Shown: piece by piece, positions 43,501 through 53,254 of the stretch
Layout of the letters: each line of letters starts with the position of its first letter
Numbering within the stretch: position 1 is the stretch's first letter
Source: Hsuehochloa calcarea
Taxonomy: Eukaryota; Streptophyta; Magnoliopsida; Poales; Poaceae
Direction: 5' to 3'
DNA length: 64,000 nucleotides
NCBI GenBank assembly: GCA_036346395.1
Contig: CM070605.1
Span: 2,790,001 to 2,854,000 of the forward strand
Translations under genes and position numbers: made by a program
Notes under the pieces: generated by a model
Told to the model about the DNA's origin: nothing
Database searches by the model: none
What the model saw: the letters and a program-made list of their open reading frames with translations, nothing else

Positions 43501-43543
43501 ACGAAACACAGAGGATTCCGAATCGAAATTTTAGGATCCGACA
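40471..43543 (+). repeat. 3' LTR of the Tekay element
   Basis: Starts TGTAACATCCC after the polypurine tract AAGGGGAAGGTT and ends GGATCCGACA. TATA box at 41230-41237. Comparison with the 5' LTR shows the same order throughout. Confidence 0.95.
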
Positions 43544-43548
43544 CAAGC

Positions 43549-43696
43549 AGGGCGCAATAAACTTTCCCCTAAATGGGAAGGTCCTTACACTGTGGTCGAA
43601 GTTACCCAACCAGGCTCAGTACGATTAGCCATGTCAGACGGCAGGGTTTTGTCAAATTCATGGAACATTGACCAATTGCGTAAGTTCTTTGTTTAA
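43549..43696 (+). pseudogene. Tat integrase C-terminus (resumed after nested element)
   Basis: Reads KLSPKWEGPYTVVEVTQPGS, VRLAMSDGRVLSNSWNIDQL and RKFFV, then TAA at 43694-43696: the GPY/F-like end of the Tat integrase/pol. It is the continuation of 30640-31631, and the join lies at the CAAGT/CAAGC target duplication. Confidence 0.85.
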
Positions 43697-44363
43697 TTTC
43701 TTCTTTTCATTTCATTTCATTTCGTTTAATTCCTTTAAATTTGATAATTAAATTTAGAGTAGCGAGTGATGTTATTTATATGACGTTGCCCAATCCTGGT
43801 CGACTGCGGTTCATATGCTTAGGATTATAAAGTGTATAATTTATGTTTCAAAATTATGTTCTACTCTTGTTTGGCTACTGGTCGGGACACGGAAAACCTC
43901 CTAGTCGAAGTCTCTCTTTTTTTGACGTGGTTCCGCCTAATCGGAAGGAGCTTCCTAGCGACGCCTTTTCCTACAATCCTCATTGCCAATGGACTAAGAG
44001 CATGAGCACGTCTTGCGAAATATATTTTATACCTTTATTTCCTAGCTAAGTTCATTCCGACCAGTATTGAGCATCGCATAGAAATAAAACCACTTTCCTG
44101 CTTATAACATATGTTTTTTCCTCTTATCAAGTAGAATTCTTTATTTTTCCGACCATATGTTGTCTTAGTAAAGTACTTCGATCATTAAAAACAGATTTAT
44201 AACTAGTCAAACCTACACTGTTCCGACCATAAAGGTTTCCTAGTATTACCACGATCGCTTTTATTGATCAAGACATACTTACAAGTAATGGTTGAGATTT
44301 GAATTTATATTCTTGGCCTCAAGCAGTACTATTATATAGTAAAGATCTTCTACTATATAACAG
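43697..44363 (+). other. Post-pol spacer of the Tat element
   Basis: AT-rich non-coding DNA between the pol stop and the first TCGGGGGCTAG tract (44364-44374). No gene supported. Confidence 0.5.
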
Positions 44364-44374
44364 TCGGGGGCTAG
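44364..44374 (+). promoter_or_regulatory. Upstream copy of polypurine tract
   Basis: TCGGGGGCTAG is identical to the tract at 47582-47592 that precedes the 3' LTR. It follows the post-pol spacer and precedes the antisense gene. Confidence 0.75.
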
Positions 44375-44500
44375 GTAAGACATAAATTCACAAGTCGACC
44401 GGATAAATAAAAGAATTTTTTTCCATTTTGATAAGAGAAAGGTAAGTCTTTACATTGTTTTCTCCTGCCTACATTTATAAACTACTAGAGAATGCCTAAG

Positions 44501-47308
44501 TTAACTACTGCTAGATGGAGATCCGATTTCCATCTCTTCTGCGACCTTTTCGCCTAGAGGTTTCATCTCTGCGAGGATCTGATTTGCCTCTGCGGGTAAG
44601 CAATTGAAATCCTCTTCGATGGCTTGAAGGTTAGTTGATGGGTCGGAAGCTTTCAGTTTTGCCAAAGCAAGACTGACTCCACAAGCAATAGACTCCTTAA
44701 TGGAATGGGCATAATTCTCCCTAGTAATCTTGAGCAAAACCTTGAGCTCCTCCAACAAAGAGCCTAGGTAGTTGACCTTCTCCATTGGGTCGCTCAAGGG
44801 GGGCAAGCTTGATCCCGCGCCCATATCAAAAAGCATTTTGTTTAGCGTGGTGATCTTCTCGTCCAGACTGAGCACGAGAGCTTCCCCCTTGTCTTGCTCA
44901 AATTCCAGAGCTTTTTTCGCTCTGGTCAATGCTTGTTTTTGTTCTGCATAGACAAAGCAAGTATTAAGTAAAAATGATTGGAAGGCATATTGAGTCAAGA
45001 CTACGACCAGTTACCTTCCTCTCTCTTTTTGGAATCATCCAAAAGCTTCTTATTGCTGGTCGTCAAGTCTTCGATCGACCGGTTCTTTGCCTGAAGTTCT
45101 CCTTTAAGCTTTATCCTTCTGGCTTTTTCAGCCAAAGCCTCTTCTTTTATTTTCTTTAAATCTATCAAAAGTTTGATAAGGGAGAATAAATAAAAGGAAA
45201 GTCTTAAAAAAAGAAGAGGAACTCTTACTCTCTATTTCAGAGTGATTTTCCTCTAATATCCTAATTCGCTCGGTTAGTCCTCCGACCGTAGCGAGGTTTT
45301 CGATCGTATGCTACACAAGTAGCATTTCTCCCATAAAATTTCTTGTAAACTTCAAGGAAAATTATGGAGAAGATTGAAGACACTTACCCGAATTACGACA
45401 TCATTGTAATTGGTAAATATTTTATCGGGCTCCGCCTGCGTTAGGCGATCCGATATTCTCTCCCAGTAATTCTCAAGCTCCTTGCTCATGGTAAATCGAG
45501 GGAAGAAAGGGAACTTGTTATACTGGGAGGAGGTACCTTCAGGAACCTGTGGAAGTTTTGCAGAAGTTTCTACCTCTGCTGATGGCATATCTACCATCAA
45601 AAGATCTAGCTCGTGTTCCGCATCGGTTGGCTTGGGGCTTTCCACCATTTCCTCCTCCGGGTTATTTCCACGAGGAAAGCCTTGGTCGAATTACCTCGAC
45701 CACTTTGTCTCTTTGGGTTCGACCGGCCGGAAGCAACTGGAACTCCAGCAGATCCGACAAGAGTAAGCAAAAGGGGTTCAAATTATCAGAATTACGAGGT
45801 ATGTTTTCATATGATTATTTATTTAAACATACCGGTTGTCTTTTTGTTTTAACCTTGTAGCGCCACGGCTTGAAATCCGCTGCGCCGCTTTCCTTTTCTT
45901 TTCAACCGGTTTCACCGATTCAGAATCGGTAGGTACGGTTGCAACCTCTACACTTCCCAAAGAAGAATTGGAAGCAATGTTCTCGACTATCCGGTCGAAG
46001 CAAGGTCCCCGATCCTCGATCGAAAGTGTAGTTTCACTAGTCTTTGGAACAAATTGCCTCGTGGACAACTATACGGGACTCGTTGATTGCCACCGATTAA
46101 CAAACAAAGTTAATCGGTGAAGAATATACTTCATCTTGCGAAGTTATTTCTTTCGCCATTTACCTCGGCCGTGACCGCGCCTTCGCCGATTGCAAGACTG
46201 GTCGAATCATCAATGGGCTCACACGTCTCTGTAGCCTCATTGATCTTGAGTCCGACCAACTACAAATAAAGAGGATTATGACTGATCGAAAATAACCAGA
46301 AAGATGAAAAGAAGTTAATACACTTACCCTAAGTCTTTCACCTTTCTCCTCAAAGACTAGCAAGTGCTAGGATTTGAGAAAGCTAGCCTTGTCGTCGGGT
46401 TCGCCAGCACAGATCATCTTGATCCTGTTTCTAACGTCCTCAGAAGACAAGACTGCAAATGCAAATGAAAGATCTTAGTTTTTGCGAAAATAATCAACTC
46501 GCAAAATAACCTGGTCGGGATTCTTTGAAAAATTACCTGAATCAAAATCTTTGGTGACGTCATCGCCACCGATAAACCAGAGCATCGAGCGTGCCCTGGT
46601 CTTCAAGGGACTAATCCTCCGAATGGAAAAATCCCTTACGACATGCCAGGAGGTTAAACCCCTGACACTCAGGAGATGGATGGCCTCAACCCATCTCCCA
46701 ACATTTCCTTCCTTCTTCGAGGAAGAACGCCAACGCGAGTTTTCGACCGCCTTCTTACCACTGTAATACAGACCGTCTTCTCGCGTAACCTTCATGTAGA
46801 ACCAGCTCTTCTTCCATGATGACCAAGAGGACTTCGAGTACATACGAATGTACTCGTCGGCCTTGCCGTCATGAAGCCTTAGGGTACATTCCCCAGGAGT
46901 GCTGGTCGTTTTCTTCGTATTCGCCATCCGGTAGTAATACTTGAAGAGTTCCATCGTCGGTGGAATCCCCAAGTATGCTTCGCAGAGGTAGACGAAGATG
47001 CTCAGGTTTGCAATGGCGTTAGGAGCCAGGTTGATCAACTCAACCTCATAGAACTCCAACACTTGGGAGAGAAAGGAATGCGCTGGAAGCTTAAGCCCGC
47101 ACTCAACATACGCGAGGAACACCGGGATTTCTCCCTCCTCGTCGCTTGGGCAGTGCTCCCCAAAAGCCGATCTCCAGGAGATCAACTCCCTGTCGGGTAG
47201 CAATCCGATCTTCTCCAAACTCTCTAACTTTCTCCCGCTCAGATCGGAGATCGACCAGTTTGTGATGAGATCCGATATGGTGCTTATCTTTTTGGGTGAA
47301 GAACTCAA
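44501..47308 (-). CDS. Antisense multi-exon gene in the Tat element (PF04195-like first exon, coiled-coil tail)
   Basis: Exons (minus strand): A 47308-46537; B 46452-46328; C 46259-46164; D 46068-45854; E about 45760-45389; F 45310-45229; G 45161-45015; H 44943-44501. Donors and acceptors fit GT-AG (for example TCAG|GTAATT, TTGCAG|TCTTG, GCCGAG|GTAAAT, ACAAG|GTTAAA, CGG|GTAAGTG, TATGCAG|AACAAA). Exon A encodes the 'putative gypsy type transposon' domain (PF04195): FLAYVECGLKLPAHSFLSQV, LSIFVYLCEAYLGIPPTMEL. Exons F-H predict a coiled coil (LTERIRILEENHSEIES, then KKIKEEALAEKARRIK). A stop occurs in exon B (cta at 46367-46369) and exon E is partly out of frame, so this copy is probably inactive. 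The role is unknown; antisense ORFs of this kind are reported in Tat-lineage elements. Exon E's acceptor is not certain. Confidence 0.75.
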
Positions 47309-47581
47309 GGAAGATTTTCTTGGAGATAAAGGCGTAAAGGTTCAAAACACCCAGCCGAGGTCGTTTTATAGTCACTTTACTGTAACCGACCCCGAGAGAA
47401 GTCCAATGGGCAAAATCCCTTTCGCCTGGCGGACAGAAAGGCTTTTTGCTTTTTCCAAAGTGGTTTCTCAACTTTAAAATGAATACAGACCGCCTCGAGC
47501 CTCATGGCATTTAATGAGAGGTCTATCCGATATGATTGCATCGGAGAACGTGTCCGCACGACCAACATTCATTTAAAAGTT

Positions 47582-47592
47582 CGGGGGCTAGT
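47582..47592 (+). promoter_or_regulatory. Polypurine tract of the Tat element
   Basis: TCGGGGGCTAG two bases before the 3' LTR start (47594); primes plus-strand DNA synthesis in LTR elements. Confidence 0.85.
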
Positions 47593-47593
47593 T

Positions 47594-48304
47594 GTTGAGG
47601 ATTAAAATATTCATATATTATCTTAATATATGATAAAGACCATACGTCTTCGTGGTCGTAACTTCTAAGACCACCGACCTAACCGGTCGTAGGTACTACA
47701 GAAGTTATATAATAAATACCCTGGTCGGACAAAGCTCCAAACCTAGTCCACGACTAGGTAAGTGCTCGTAAAGCTATGAACAGGCGTCTGGGTCGAGTCC
47801 CCGACCACGCCACTCACTATGTGATGAATGAACCATGTGTTTCATATTCCGTATAATACAACACTATCCCGGTTGATGGTGTAACGTTTCTTAAAACCAT
47901 TAACCGCAGAACAGTTGACATCTTCACCAACTGCCTCTGCAGTTGGTGGAACCGTCAAACTACCGCCTCTTCCCGACCAGACGCGTCGCTCCCCAACGGA
48001 TGTCTCTTCATGGGATAACTGCCACCGCTTCATCAAGTACTTAAGGAGGACACGGGGACACGAGGACACGAAGACATGCAAAGAAACATAGACACACAAA
48101 GTGGAAGTTAGAACATCGCTGCAGAAACAACACCAAGCAAGGAATAGCTGGGCATTGTGTTCTTGTAGTGATTAAAAACTCTTAGTGTTTGTAACAGTGA
48201 GTTCATAGCAATAAAGAGCAAGCCCATTCCACTCCCAGGAGATACGCACATTTTTCCTCTTTTTTCTTTATATAATCATAAGATTGGCGATTTGATCGTC
48301 GACA
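47594..48304 (+). repeat. 3' LTR of the Tat-lineage element
   Basis: 711 bp, TGTTGAGG to GTCGACA; same length as the 5' LTR with about a dozen transitions. Confidence 0.95.
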
Positions 48305-48640
48305 ACGGGGGATGGGGGAGATAGGGGAGGGCTGAGGAGGATGGAGACGACTCGCAATTGGCGGCGGCAGCGGGATAGGGTTCCCCTCGCCCTTGAATCA
48401 GAGGCGGCGGCGTCGTGGGGAGGGGGGAGACGAACTTATCTGGTATGGGCTTATGACTAGGGTTCCTCTCGTATAAGCTCTCCCCTTCCCTCTCAAGTTG
48501 GCTGGCTATGGGCCACAAGTCACATGGATAGCACCGGGCGACTAGTTGCGATTAGCCACCTACTAGTTAGCAAGTCGGATGATTAGCCCTTCTAGTAGAG
48601 TCGATGACTCTAGTACCGACTTGTCGACTAGTCGTGACCA
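48305..48640. repeat. CGACTAGT-rich repeat, right half
   Basis: Continues the GC-rich and CGACTAGT-rich repeat split by the Tat element. Left and right share words such as GGGGAGGGCTGAGGAGGA and ACTAGTTGCGA. Ends with GACTCTAGTACCGACTTGTCGACTAGTCG. Confidence 0.55.
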
Positions 48641-49278
48641 AGGATTCAAAAACTGGATATGGAGAAAATATCGGACCTTCCCACGGAACCGGTTACCGGT
48701 TTAAAATCGGCAAAAAATTATCAATCAAACATTTGAATTCTCCGTTGGTTACCGGCCAGTAACCGACCGAAATGGACCGGTAACTGGTGAACAAGGAAAC
48801 AACTCTATTTGATACAAATTTTCTAGTTAGCAATCAATACAATATTGCAACACGACAAAGTTCAACTACTTATATAGTTGATGAGCGCCGAGGGGGAAGT
48901 TGGGTGTTACTGATGTCGTCGATAACGAGAACCCTTTGGTAATGAAGTATCATCGGTTTGTATTGGTGCTAATTAATCATGGAATATTTCTCAACCTATT
49001 GGCCGTAATATGCTTGATAGTACGCAAAATTCATGTATACTGAGCTCAGCACTAACACTGCATTATAACCATGACCATGATATGTTGATACACTTCCTGT
49101 TGTTGTTTCATTCAATACAATTCAATTTCATTACTTTAGCTCAAATACAATCATACAGTAACACTTTTTGCTACAATTGCTTTGTATCATTACCTTCTGT
49201 ACAAATTAGATGTTCTTTTTTACTTTAATCTGTCAGTGAGTTTTTTGAGGAGATACCTATGTTTGTGTTAGTTTTCAG
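48641..49278. other. Intergenic DNA with CCGGT-rich stretch
   Basis: 48690-48795 repeats GGTTACCGGT/AACCGACCGAAATGGACCGG words (a common grass repeat with unknown class). 48880-49278 is AT-rich with no supported gene, but it immediately precedes an exon and may be intron. Confidence 0.5.
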
Positions 49279-49652
49279 ATTAGCAGAACACAGCACAACC
49301 TTGTTAAGAGTTTGAAACAGTGGCGATGGCATTCAGACTAAGCATCTTACTCGTGTAATTGGTGACCTTTATAAATTTCACGTAAAACCATATGGAACAT
49401 TAATAGAGGATGAACAGAGGAGACTGCGTGAACATTGGTAAGTAATGTTTTAATTTAGCATGTATATCTTCTTAGGGTCAGAATTCTTTTGTAGAATTGT
49501 CTGCATAATAGGTTGAACATATCGTGCAATGATCTACCTGCCGCTTCTGAGGTCCTTAGGGACAAGAAGATGCTGATAGAGAAATTAAGAAAGTTGGCGG
49601 GCCTTGAGATTGGGGAAAAGAATGTATCTGTCATGAGCGCGTGGCTTGGTCA
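49279..49652 (+). pseudogene. Spliced gene fragment of unknown identity
   Basis: Acceptor TTTTCAG (to 49278), exon 49279-49437, donor TG|GTAAGTAA, intron 49438-49511, acceptor ATAATAG, exon 49512 to about 49652. The product reads SGDGIQTKHLTRVIGDLYKF, PYGTLIEDEQRRLREHW, then across the splice LNISCNDLPAASEVLRDKKM and LRKLAGLEIGEKNVSVM. The splice joins Trp TG|G in frame, so this is real gene structure. An upstream TGA (in the 49310s) breaks the first exon. I do not recognise the family. It is followed by unrelated GC-rich DNA, so the rest is missing. Confidence 0.55.
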
Positions 49653-50364
49653 GTCCTTTTTTCGTTGCCGAGCGCGGACGCCAGAGGGTTTGGCCGGTCA
49701 TTCGGTACCGCAACCGTTTAGCCCGGTCAGCGTTGCCTCGCCCTTCTCGCCTTTTGCCCTTTTCTGCAGCGGGCTGCGTCCGGTCGTTTCTTCCCTTTCC
49801 CCTCCGCCGCCTCCTTCCGGGTGACCACTCCCTCTACACCTGCCCCACCGCTCCCTCCACCCCTGTGCCTCCCCTTCCCCTTCCCCGCCAAACCGCCTCG
49901 CCCTCTCCCACCGTGGGCTTCCTCTCCCCCGCGCCGGCGGCCGCCGCCGCTCCATCTACCCCTGCCCCGTCGCCATGTGGTCCCATCTTCGGGCGGTCAC
50001 CTTCCCCTTCCCAGGAAAAACGCCTCCCCCTCTCCCGCACCGCGCTCCCTCTTCCCTCGCGCCAGCGCCTTCCCTTTTCGCTTGACCCGTCGCCATCTGC
50101 CCCCCTCTCCCCACCGCAGCTTCTCCCTCCCCTTTCCCCGCACCGTGCTCCCTCTTCCCTCGCGCCAGCGCCCTCCCTTTTCGCTTGACCCGTCGCCATC
50201 TGCTCCCCTCTCCCCTCCGTTACGTTCCGCTGTAGCTTAATTGAGCTATTTGCCTTCTGATGCATTAATTGTAAGCTTGACCTTTTGGCCTTTACTCTGA
50301 TAATTATTGTTATTTGTCTATTTATTAGTCATCTACGTATATGGAATGCTCTTTCATCGATGTT
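49653..50364. repeat. GC-rich tract with 103-bp tandem duplication
   Basis: 49653-50230 is C-rich DNA open in several frames (proline- and serine-rich translations with no consistent motif). The stretch around 50036-50115 (GCACCGCGCTCCCTCTTCCC...) repeats at 50139-50218, offset 103. GC-rich fragments beside gene fragments occur in Pack-type elements, but no inverted ends were found. Confidence 0.5.
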
Positions 50365-50411
50365 GCAACTGTGTGCACTAGCGTGATCCTGGACTAGTAC
50401 AGTATATACAG
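50365..50411 (+). repeat. Short copy of the Tekay LTR 3' region
   Basis: ACTGTGTGCACTAGCGTGAT and the next bases (CCTGGACTAGT) match 43469-43500 of the Tekay 3' LTR almost exactly, but the preceding 130 bases only loosely resemble it. Likely a fragment of a related LTR. Confidence 0.55.
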
Positions 50412-50429
50412 AGGGTCCAGATTTGCATA

Positions 50430-51062
50430 TTTCGGCCCCTACAATGGCCATGTACTTTCTTTATTCGACCACATCGAGGGGTCTAGATATATCTCTCCTG
50501 TTATGTTAGGAGGGGTAAATCTCATATCCGACCAGTCACACCGCTCTGCATGTTTCACAGCATACCCAAAAGCTACCTTTATAACTGCCCAATTACGGAG
50601 TAACGTTTGGCAACCCCTAAGTATACTATTACACATGTAGGAAACCATGATGATCTCAGGTCTAAGGATTATACATCATGATTGCTTGAGACCAACTGAT
50701 GACACATAAAATCATAATAATTTCAATAGTATCTCAAGGTGGGTCAATCCAACACAATACTTTCTAACATGTGTTCACATTATTGATTCAATGTCCCTAT
50801 ATCCATGACCGATGAAACATGATCATCAATCAATACATGTGTTGGTCGATAAGTTATTATTATTCCGACCAGTGACATCCGACCAGGGATACATTTAGAA
50901 CAACATTATATAAGTTAAAGAGCTTCACCAACAAGTCACATACTTGTTAATCTTTACAACCGATGATTCATTCAAGGAACATAATAACATTTATTCTTTA
51001 ACTCATATACATAGACATGATACAATCATCTCTATGATAACCTCTAGGGCATATCACCAACA
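50430..51062 (-). mobile_element. Copia LTR (solo or fragment)
   Basis: On the minus strand it begins TGTTGGTGATATGCCCTAGA at 51062, the standard opening of a widespread grass copia LTR. It continues with CCAAACGTTACTCCGTAATT-like and GTAGCTTTTGGGTATGCTGT segments and ends near GGTCGAATAAAG. No internal domain follows. The low-coordinate end is not fixed. Confidence 0.75.
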
Positions 51063-52094
51063 GTAGGGTCCACATGTCATAGGCTCCGTGCACCGTGGAC
51101 TAGGTTCACGTGTATTGGATCTAGGGTTTGGGTACAAGTGGCGGCTGACATAGTGGCGAAGCTAGCGTGGTGCACACGTCGGTGGCTAACACGATGAGAT
51201 CGACGACTGTGGCAGGTTTGCAACCTAGCTGGGTGGACGGCGCAACGGTGACCTTCTCCGAGGACTTCGAGGTGCACATCGGATTGTTTGGGTCGAGGTG
51301 ATGCGGACGGGTGGTGTGCAGGGTCCAATGGCCGTTGGTGGAAACCAAATGACAACGGAATAGTGACGGCGAGGGCTTGATGACACGACACAGCTACGAG
51401 GCTCCTCCAGTGAAGATGACGTGAGCACCGGGTAAAACACGGCGAGGAGGTTCTAACGGTGGGGAGAATCCAATGAAGAAGGTGATGACGACGCTTGGTT
51501 TTGAGATTCCAATCCTGCGAAACGATGGTAGCTTCAGACTCTCGGTCTTGGGGAAAAGGCGACAGGATGTGTGGCTAGGGTTTCAACTCGGACGTCAAGG
51601 CTTTAAATAGGCCGGTACATGCGGCGCACAAGACGGAGTCGGTGGCTGTGTGGCACGGAGTTGAGTTCGTGTTGTAGACGATGAACAATGCGTGGGCCAA
51701 AATGTCGTGACAACGCGCACGGACATGGGCGAGACACGGCGTATCTTGCGAGAGAGAAAATAGAAGTGGGCCGCAGAGGAATGCGACCCACTGGCCTTCT
51801 TATATTTTTTTTTCAATAAATTTATGATTTGAGAAAATACCAAAGAATAGAAAATGCCAACAAAAATAACAAATCAACTTGGAAAATTCCCGGAACATCT
51901 GAAAAATACTTCCAAGCACAAGGAACACAAAAAATAGTTTTGGAATTAATTGATGTTTGGATTATTCACATTAAATCATTTTTACGTCTGAAATTTCCAA
52001 TTACGCTTATTAAATTCAAATAAAATAGCTGAAATTTTTCAGAGGGCTAAACTACACAAAATAATTTTAAAAGCTCAAAAATTAGGATGTTACA
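51063..52094 (-). repeat. Gypsy LTR piece, related to the Tekay LTR
   Basis: The minus strand begins TGTAACATCCTAATTTTTGA at 52094, like TGTAACATCCCAATTTTCAG of the Tekay LTR. It contains TATTTAAAGCC near 51600 (TATA) and the phrase GTGCACGG...GACATGTGGACC, similar to the GACGTGTGGGCC region of the Tekay LTR. It is interrupted at 51062 by the copia LTR. The body has diverged beyond easy alignment. Confidence 0.65.
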
Positions 52095-53083
52095 GATAGG
52101 TGGTGGTGGACCCATGATTTCTAGGATGTGTGTTCCACATGGGTGTTCGAAGTTAACAAATATTGTTCAATGTAAAACATAAAAGATGTTCGCAATAGCA
52201 AGAATCAAAGTATAAATTGTTCGCACTGGAGGCATCATCTCAAATAATTTAGACAAATTATAGAATAATTATGGAAAAATACATACTCCTTCATTTATAG
52301 AAATTTCAAATCTACATACTTCATTTTTCAAAGATTTATGATCTGCAATTCGCAAAAACAAAAAGACAAGATTCACCAATCACAATTAACACACACAAAA
52401 AATCGTTGATTTGGTTATTGGGTTTGTTGGTTTGGGAATTGAGATCCAATTTAGTGAAATAGTGAATTCACCTGTGGCCCTGTGTAGCGTGTAGTTACGT
52501 CGCAGCCCGTTGTCTTCTCATCGATTCGGGGCTCGGCGCCTCACTGTCGCCGGTGGCCGCCACTACGCGCTCCCTACCCCTCTCCTCGACTACCTTCGTG
52601 CATGGACGCTGTCGTCGCGAGTCAGATGGGTTTCAGGCCCACTGCCTTCGTGCATTCGACCTCCCAGCGGCTACCTCGCCCTGCTCCCTCCGTTCGCCAC
52701 TCGTGCATCGCCCGACCACAGCCGCATGCCCGCTTGTCGCCTAGCCACATTGAGCCAGAGAGAGATAGAGGGAGGGAGAGAAAGAGTGGCTTGGCTGGAT
52801 ATTAGGGTTTGGTGTCTGGTTGCGTGGTGCATGGGACCGTGGGAGGATGGGCCAACTTGGGTTATAGGAGCTTTGGTTGGTTGTGAGAGGGAGGTTTTGT
52901 GGGCTTAGAGGGAGAGTTGTGGGTTGGATTGGGCTGATGAGTAGAAATATGCAAGATTTGGCCCAATTAAGAGTGTATATATGTATTATACCTACTATAT
53001 AGTATGTAACTAGATTTTATTTTTCAAAAAACAATAGGTGTTCAGCTGAACACCCATGAACCTAGATGTGTCCACCCCTGTTG
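52093..53083 (+). repeat. DNA-transposon-like repeat, copy 2
   Basis: Starts CAGATAGGTGGTGGTGGACC and ends CATGAACCTAGATGTGTCCA then CCCCTG, so the ends are inverted in the form CAG(G)GGTGGAC...GTCCACCCCTG. The interior matches the minus strand of 20580-21111. It includes a GC-rich stretch (52500-52760) with no consistent protein. No transposase frame. Probably a non-autonomous element of hAT or a similar class. Confidence 0.7.
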
Positions 53084-53254
53084 ATAGAGATCATGCTGTG
53101 AAGATTCCTGTGATGTAATGGGAACAAGGAATCAATTTTGTTCACCCTATTTGAAGTAAGTTGTCTAACATTGCATCTTTTCATTTGACGTTGCTGGTGT
53201 GTTAATTTTAATCGATTGGTTGTTTACTGTGAGTTTCAGAGCTAGAAAATGCAT

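Larger units (their letters stand above)
31632..43543 (+). mobile_element. Tekay-type chromovirus nested in the Tat integrase
   Basis: LTRs 31632-34702 (3071 bp) and 40471-43543 (3073 bp), TGTAACATCCC...GGATCCGACA (the first three bases of the 5' copy read CAG). Target duplication CAAGT/CAAGC (4 of 5). The primer site TGGTATCAGAGCC follows the 5' LTR; the polypurine tract AAGGGGAAGGTT precedes the 3' LTR. Interior: leader ORF, gag, PR, RT, RH, IN and a C-terminal chromodomain. Long LTRs plus a chromodomain place it in the Tekay/Del chromoviruses. It interrupts host integrase between LVRGDPVLEKFKAK and the downstream PKWEGPYTVVEV part. Confidence 0.95.
24777..48304 (+). mobile_element. Tat-lineage gypsy retrotransposon with nested insertion, TSD ACGGG
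   Basis: Two 711-bp LTRs (24777-25487 and 47594-48304), both TGTTGAGG...GTCGACA, flanked by ACGGG at 24772-24776 and 48305-48309. Order on the plus strand: LTR, primer site (TGGCGCCGTCCGTGGGG), gag, protease, RT, RNase H, integrase (split by the Tekay element at 31632-43543), a long 3' region with an antisense gene, polypurine tract, LTR. Without the nested element it is about 11.6 kb. The acidic MAG-W-D/N-EENWFDL gag start, the CX2H-type knuckle and the post-pol antisense gene put it in the Tat lineage. The LTRs differ by roughly a dozen transitions and one short block. Confidence 0.95.

Noticed and set aside
49646..50240. Proline/serine-rich frames of up to 180 codons
   Set aside because: Low-complexity C-rich DNA with a tandem duplication; frames on both strands are equally open.
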